Positions 61,061-64,000 of a stretch of DNA of 64,000 nucleotides are shown here, piece after piece. The stretch lies in contig NZ_PNEO01000020.1 in the NCBI RefSeq assembly GCF_002870125.1, forward strand, positions 46,862 to 110,861, given 5' to 3'. The DNA comes from Burkholderia sp. WAC0059. Its GTDB lineage: Bacteria; Pseudomonadota; Gammaproteobacteria; Burkholderiales; Burkholderiaceae. A model generated the notes under the pieces. The model saw only the letters and a program-made list of their open reading frames with translations, was not told the DNA's origin and made no database searches. The first letter of the stretch is position 1. Every line of letters begins with the position of its first letter. Both the position numbers and the translations under genes were made by a program.

Positions 61061-62227
61061 CTAGCTCGCGAGCGCCTGCATTTCGCGGTACAGGTCGCTC
61101 TTGCCTTCGAAGCCGATGCCCGGCAGGTCGGGCATCGTGATGTAGCCGTTCTCGACCTTCACGCCGTCGGGGAAGCCGCCGTAAGGCTGGAACAGGTCCG
61201 GATACGACTCGTTGCCGCCGAGGCCGAGGCCGGCGGCGATGTTCAGCGACATCTGGTGGCCGCCGTGCGGGACGCAGCGCGAGGGCGACCAGCCGTGCTG
61301 ATGCAGCATCTTCAGCGTGCGCAGATATTCGACGAGACCGTAGGCGAGCGCGCAGTCGAACTGGAGCCAGTCGCGGTCGGCGCGCATGCCGCCATAGCGT
61401 ATCAGGTTGCGCGCGTCCTGCATCGAGAAGAGGTTTTCGCCCGTGGCCATGGGCTTGTCGTAGTAGTTGCGCAGCGTGGCCTGCAGCTCGAAGTCGAGCG
61501 GATCGCCGGGTTCCTCGTACCAGAACAGGTCGTATTGCGAGAGCGCCTTGGCGTACTGGATCGCCGTGTCGAGGTCGAAGCGGCCGTTCGCGTCGACGGC
61601 GAGCTTCTGGCCGTCCTGGAGCACGTCGAGAATCGCGTCGATGCGGCGCAGGTCCTCGTCGAGCGACTCGCCGCCGATCTTCTTCTTGACGACCGTGTAG
61701 CCGCGGTCGAGGTAGCTGCGCATCTCGTCCTGGAGCTTGCGCTTGTCCTGGCCGGGGTAGTAGTAGCCGCCCGCGGCGTAGACGAACACGCGCCGGTCGG
61801 GCTCGCCGCTGCCGTAGCGCTCGGCGAGCAACTGGAAGAGCGGCTTGCCGGCGATCTTCGCGACCGCGTCCCAGACCGCCATGTCGATCGTGCCGATCGC
61901 CACGGAGCGCTCGCCGTGCCCGCCCGGCTTCTCGTTCAGGAACATCGTGTCCCAGATCTTGTGCGGGTCGAGGTTGGCGCCGCTCGCGTCGACGAGCGAG
62001 TCCGGATCGGCGGCCATGACGCGCGGGATGAAGCGCTCGCGCATCAGCGTGCCCTGGCCGTAGCGGCCGTTCGAGTTGAAGCCGTAGCCGACCACGCGCT
62101 TGCCGTCGCGCACGACGTCGGTGACGACGGCCACGAGGCTCAGCGTCATCTTGCTGAAGTCGATGTAGGCGTTGCGGATCGACGAGCTGATCGGTACCGT
62201 TTTTTCGCGAATCTCAACAATCTTCAT
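61061..62227 (-). CDS. tarD: D(-)-tartrate dehydratase, enolase superfamily
   Basis: 388 residues from the ATG at 62227. Converts D-tartrate to oxaloacetate and water. Very close to the characterised Bradyrhizobium TarD pattern: ISSSIRNAYIDFSKMTLSLV, GYGFNSNGRYGQGTLMRERF, NEKPGGHGERSVAIGTIDMA. Catalytic parts: Lys pair in YTVVKKKIGGESL, metal ligands Asp in LAVDANGRF, Glu in FWYEEPGDP and Glu in MATGENLFSMQDARN, His in CVPHGGHQMSLNIAAGLGLG. With dctA and the divergent LysR regulator it forms a small catabolic locus. Confidence 0.93.
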   Translation of the reverse strand: MKIVEIREKTVPISSSIRNAYIDFSKMTLSLVAVVTDVVRDGKRVVGYGFNSNGRYGQGTLMRERFIPRVMAADPDSLVDASGANLDPHKIWDTMFLNEKPGGHGERSVAIGTIDMAVWDAVAKIAGKPLFQLLAERYGSGEPDRRVFVYAAGGYYYPGQDKRKLQDEMRSYLDRGYTVVKKKIGGESLDEDLRRIDAILDVLQDGQKLAVDANGRFDLDTAIQYAKALSQYDLFWYEEPGDPLDFELQATLRNYYDKPMATGENLFSMQDARNLIRYGGMRADRDWLQFDCALAYGLVEYLRTLKMLHQHGWSPSRCVPHGGHQMSLNIAAGLGLGGNESYPDLFQPYGGFPDGVKVENGYITMPDLPGIGFEGKSDLYREMQALAS

Positions 62228-62325
62228 TCCTGCCTCCGGATGCCTGTACTGTGTCCGCGGCGCGCCGCGAACCGCCAAGAACCGACAGGTTACGTCTTGC
62301 CGGGCGCGCTAGAATTCAGCCGGAG

Positions 62326-62336
62326 TTATTTGATAA
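62326..62336. promoter_or_regulatory. Candidate LysR operator between tarD and lysR
   Basis: TTATTTGATAA, an AT-rich palindrome in a GC-rich context (extended match AGTTATTTGATAATT), 10 bases before the regulator's GTG start. It lies in the divergent promoter region. Binding would be expected to repress the regulator's own translation initiation region. Confidence 0.35.
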
Positions 62337-62346
62337 TTCACTTTTC

Positions 62347-63252
62347 GTGAAAACTGACCTCACCTCCGACCTCGAGTTCTTCGTGCTGCTGGCGCGCTTC
62401 GGGAGCCTGTCGGCCACGGCGCGCGCGCTCGACCTGACGCCGCCGGCCGCGACGCGGCGACTTGCCCAGATGGAGGCGAAACTCGGGGTGCGGCTCGTGA
62501 ACCGGACCACGCGCACGGTGAGCCTGACGCCCGAGGGCGAGACCTATCTCGAGCACGCGACGCGCATCCTCGCCGACGTGCGGACCATGGAGGAGGCCGT
62601 GTCGAGCAGCCTGGCCGCGCCGCGCGGGCTGCTGCGCGTGAACGCGACGCTCGGCTTCGGCCGCACGACGATCGCGCCGCTCGTCTCGAAGTTCGCGAAC
62701 CTCTATCCCGAGGTGGAAGTGCAGTTCGAAGTGACCGACCGGCCCGTCGACCTCGTCGAGCACGGTTTCGACGTGGCGGTCCGCTTCGGCGAGCTGCCCG
62801 ACAAGCGGCTCAACGCCCGCCGCATCCTGTCGAACCGGCGCTTTCTCTGCGCTTCGCCCGCCTATCTCGAACGCTACGGTACGCCGGCCAGCGTGACCGA
62901 CCTGGTCCGGCACCGCTGCATCGTGCACCGGCAGAACAACGACGCCTACGGCATCTGGCGCTTCGTGCGCGACCAGCATCGCGAGGTGGTGAAGGTCCAC
63001 GGCATGCTGTCGAGCAACGACGGCGACATCGTGCTCGGCTGGGCGCTCGACGGACACGGCATCCTGATCCGTTCGGAGTGGGATCTGTCGCGCTATCTGG
63101 AGAGCGGGCGGCTGAAGGTGGTGCTGCCGGACTTCGTGCTGCCGTCGGCGGACCTGTTCGTCTATTACCCGAGCCGGCGCAATCAGCCCGTCAGGGTGCG
63201 GGCGTTCATCGACTTTCTGGTCCGGCATTTCCAGCCGGGTTCGAAGGCGTGA
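62347..63252 (+). CDS. LysR-family regulator, probable activator of the D-tartrate genes
   Basis: 301 residues from a GTG at 62347; no strong ribosome site and no better in-frame ATG. HTH: FFVLLARFGSLSATARALDL, TPPAATRRLAQMEAKLGVRL, VNRTTRTVSLTPEGETYL. The effector domain is of the CrgA/DsdC-like group common next to catabolic operons (RGLLRVNATLGFGRTTIAPL, FDVAVRFGELPDKRLNARRI). Divergent from tarD, the classic arrangement for a LysR regulator and its target. Confidence 0.9.
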   Translation: MKTDLTSDLEFFVLLARFGSLSATARALDLTPPAATRRLAQMEAKLGVRLVNRTTRTVSLTPEGETYLEHATRILADVRTMEEAVSSSLAAPRGLLRVNATLGFGRTTIAPLVSKFANLYPEVEVQFEVTDRPVDLVEHGFDVAVRFGELPDKRLNARRILSNRRFLCASPAYLERYGTPASVTDLVRHRCIVHRQNNDAYGIWRFVRDQHREVVKVHGMLSSNDGDIVLGWALDGHGILIRSEWDLSRYLESGRLKVVLPDFVLPSADLFVYYPSRRNQPVRVRAFIDFLVRHFQPGSKA

Positions 63253-63327
63253 ACGTGGGCAGGGGGCAGGTGGGGAGGCGCCGCGACGCGGAAGCCTCCC
63301 CGTCGCGGCGCGAAGCGCGGGCCGGTT

Positions 63328-64000
63328 TTACGATTCGACGTCGGCCAGACTAAAGATTTCGGTCTGGTCGTTGTACGAGAAGATTTCCCCGTAGCGGCCC
63401 CAGCCGATCACGGCGTCGAGCGTTTCCTCCGCCGCACTGTCCGAGAGGAAGTCCTCGAGTTCCTGCTCGAAGCGCACGCGCGGCGCGCGATGGCCCGGCC
63501 GCTCGTTGAGCACCGCCCGGATGCGCGCCGCCAGCGGCACGTGCTTCAGCAGATGCTCCGCGAACATCATCTTGCGCTTTTGCGTGTCGTATTCGGCGAA
63601 CGTGTGGGCCGCGGGCGTCAGGAGCACGTCGCCTTCGCGGACGTCCGCAAAACCCAGGTGATGGAGCGTTTCGGCGATCGGGAACAGGTCGTCCACTTCC
63701 AGGTGCAGCGAGCGCGCGATTTCCGGCATGTCGGCCTTGCCGTGGTAGGGCGCGGCGGCCAGCATCTCGATCAGGCCGGCCATCAGGTTCGTCGAGACGT
63801 TGGGGAGCCAGCTACCGAATTCGATCCCGCCGCGCGTGGCCTCGCCGGTCTGGCGTGCGGTCATCTGCGCATAGATGTCGTCCACCAGCTTCCTGAACGC
63901 CGGGTCCAGCCGGTTGCGCGGATGCCGGAACGGCACCCTGATCTCCGCAATCACCCGCCCCGGATTCGACGACAGCACCAGAATCCGGTCGCACATGAAC
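63328..64000 (-). CDS. Nitrate/sulfonate-type ABC ATPase, C-terminal part (runs off the right edge)
   Basis: The visible 224 codons begin within the ABC domain (FMCDRILVLSSNPGRVIAEI, after the H-loop) and continue into a C-terminal AAA-associated domain of about 150 residues (MPEIARSLHLEVDDLFPIAE, TLHHLGFADVREGDVLLTP, EYDTQKRKMMFAEHLLKHVP). This two-part form belongs to NitT/TauT-family importers for nitrate, sulfonates, taurine or related anions. Walker motifs lie outside the window, and the permease is presumably also to the right. Substrate unknown. Confidence 0.85.
   Translation of the reverse strand, partial: FMCDRILVLSSNPGRVIAEIRVPFRHPRNRLDPAFRKLVDDIYAQMTARQTGEATRGGIEFGSWLPNVSTNLMAGLIEMLAAAPYHGKADMPEIARSLHLEVDDLFPIAETLHHLGFADVREGDVLLTPAAHTFAEYDTQKRKMMFAEHLLKHVPLAARIRAVLNERPGHRAPRVRFEQELEDFLSDSAAEETLDAVIGWGRYGEIFSYNDQTEIFSLADVES

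Noticed and set aside
57689..62350. A plus-strand frame of more than 1500 codons lying opposite the chemoreceptor, dctA and tarD
   Set aside because: It is antisense to three well-recognised genes and its Arg/Asp/His/Val-rich composition is what third-position GC bias produces on the complementary strand. No domain is recognisable.

Overview
The window is GC-rich, tightly packed chromosomal DNA from a beta-proteobacterium, most likely Burkholderia sensu lato. This rests on recognisable gene neighbourhoods: recA-recX-(DUF2889)-sucCD-terC-pilin-pglL, pgk-pyk-fba-purC-purE-purK-sua5, a BpeR/BpeAB-OprB type RND pump, adhC-fghA, and miaA-mutL. Species cannot be fixed from the sequence alone.

Region 1-5.5 kb is accessory. 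At the left edge lies the start of a tyrosine integrase reading leftwards, directly downstream of the 3' end of a tRNA with anticodon CAU. This is the usual end of an integrative element whose body lies outside the window. To the right of the tRNA is a decayed three-gene transposon (resolvase, Mu/Tn552-like DDE transposase, ExeA/TniB-like ATPase) with nonsense codons, frameshifts and a lost DDE core. Its serine recombinase is split into two oppositely oriented halves. Flipping the 415-bp segment 2116-2530, which is bounded by a 9-bp imperfect inverted repeat, rejoins the halves exactly in frame. Next come a putative polymorphic toxin with a small immunity-like partner, a broken small ORF, and an MFS transporter pseudogene truncated at its 3' end.

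Region 5.6-31 kb is mostly housekeeping: a TctDE-type two-component pair, recA with an SOS box and recX, succinyl-CoA synthetase, a TerC membrane protein, a type IV pilin next to its probable O-oligosaccharyltransferase, moaC, a YheT hydrolase, waaF, ilvE, then lower glycolysis (pgk, pyk, fba), purine synthesis (purC, purE, purK) and Sua5.

Region 31-46.3 kb is envelope and stress: a PBP4-type peptidase (dacB), a QseBC-like system followed by a DegP-type protease, small conserved proteins, then the TetR repressor BpeR divergent from bpeA-bpeB-oprB. The bpeR-bpeA gap holds an AcrR-type operator over a good sigma70 promoter, and the pump leader carries an intrinsic-terminator-like hairpin.

Region 46.3-64 kb has formaldehyde detoxification (adhC-fghA), a zinc ABC importer (znuA-znuC-znuB), mutL-miaA, DedA, a LysR/YceI divergent pair, a chemoreceptor, and a compact D-tartrate module (dctA, D-tartrate dehydratase, divergent LysR). 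The window ends inside a nitrate/sulfonate-type ABC ATPase.

I see no CRISPR array, no rRNA, and no complete prophage or secretion system. The most unusual items are the inverted recombinase, the toxin-immunity cassette, the efflux-pump leader and a possible small RNA downstream of sucD. Operon and regulatory statements are inferences from spacing and motifs.
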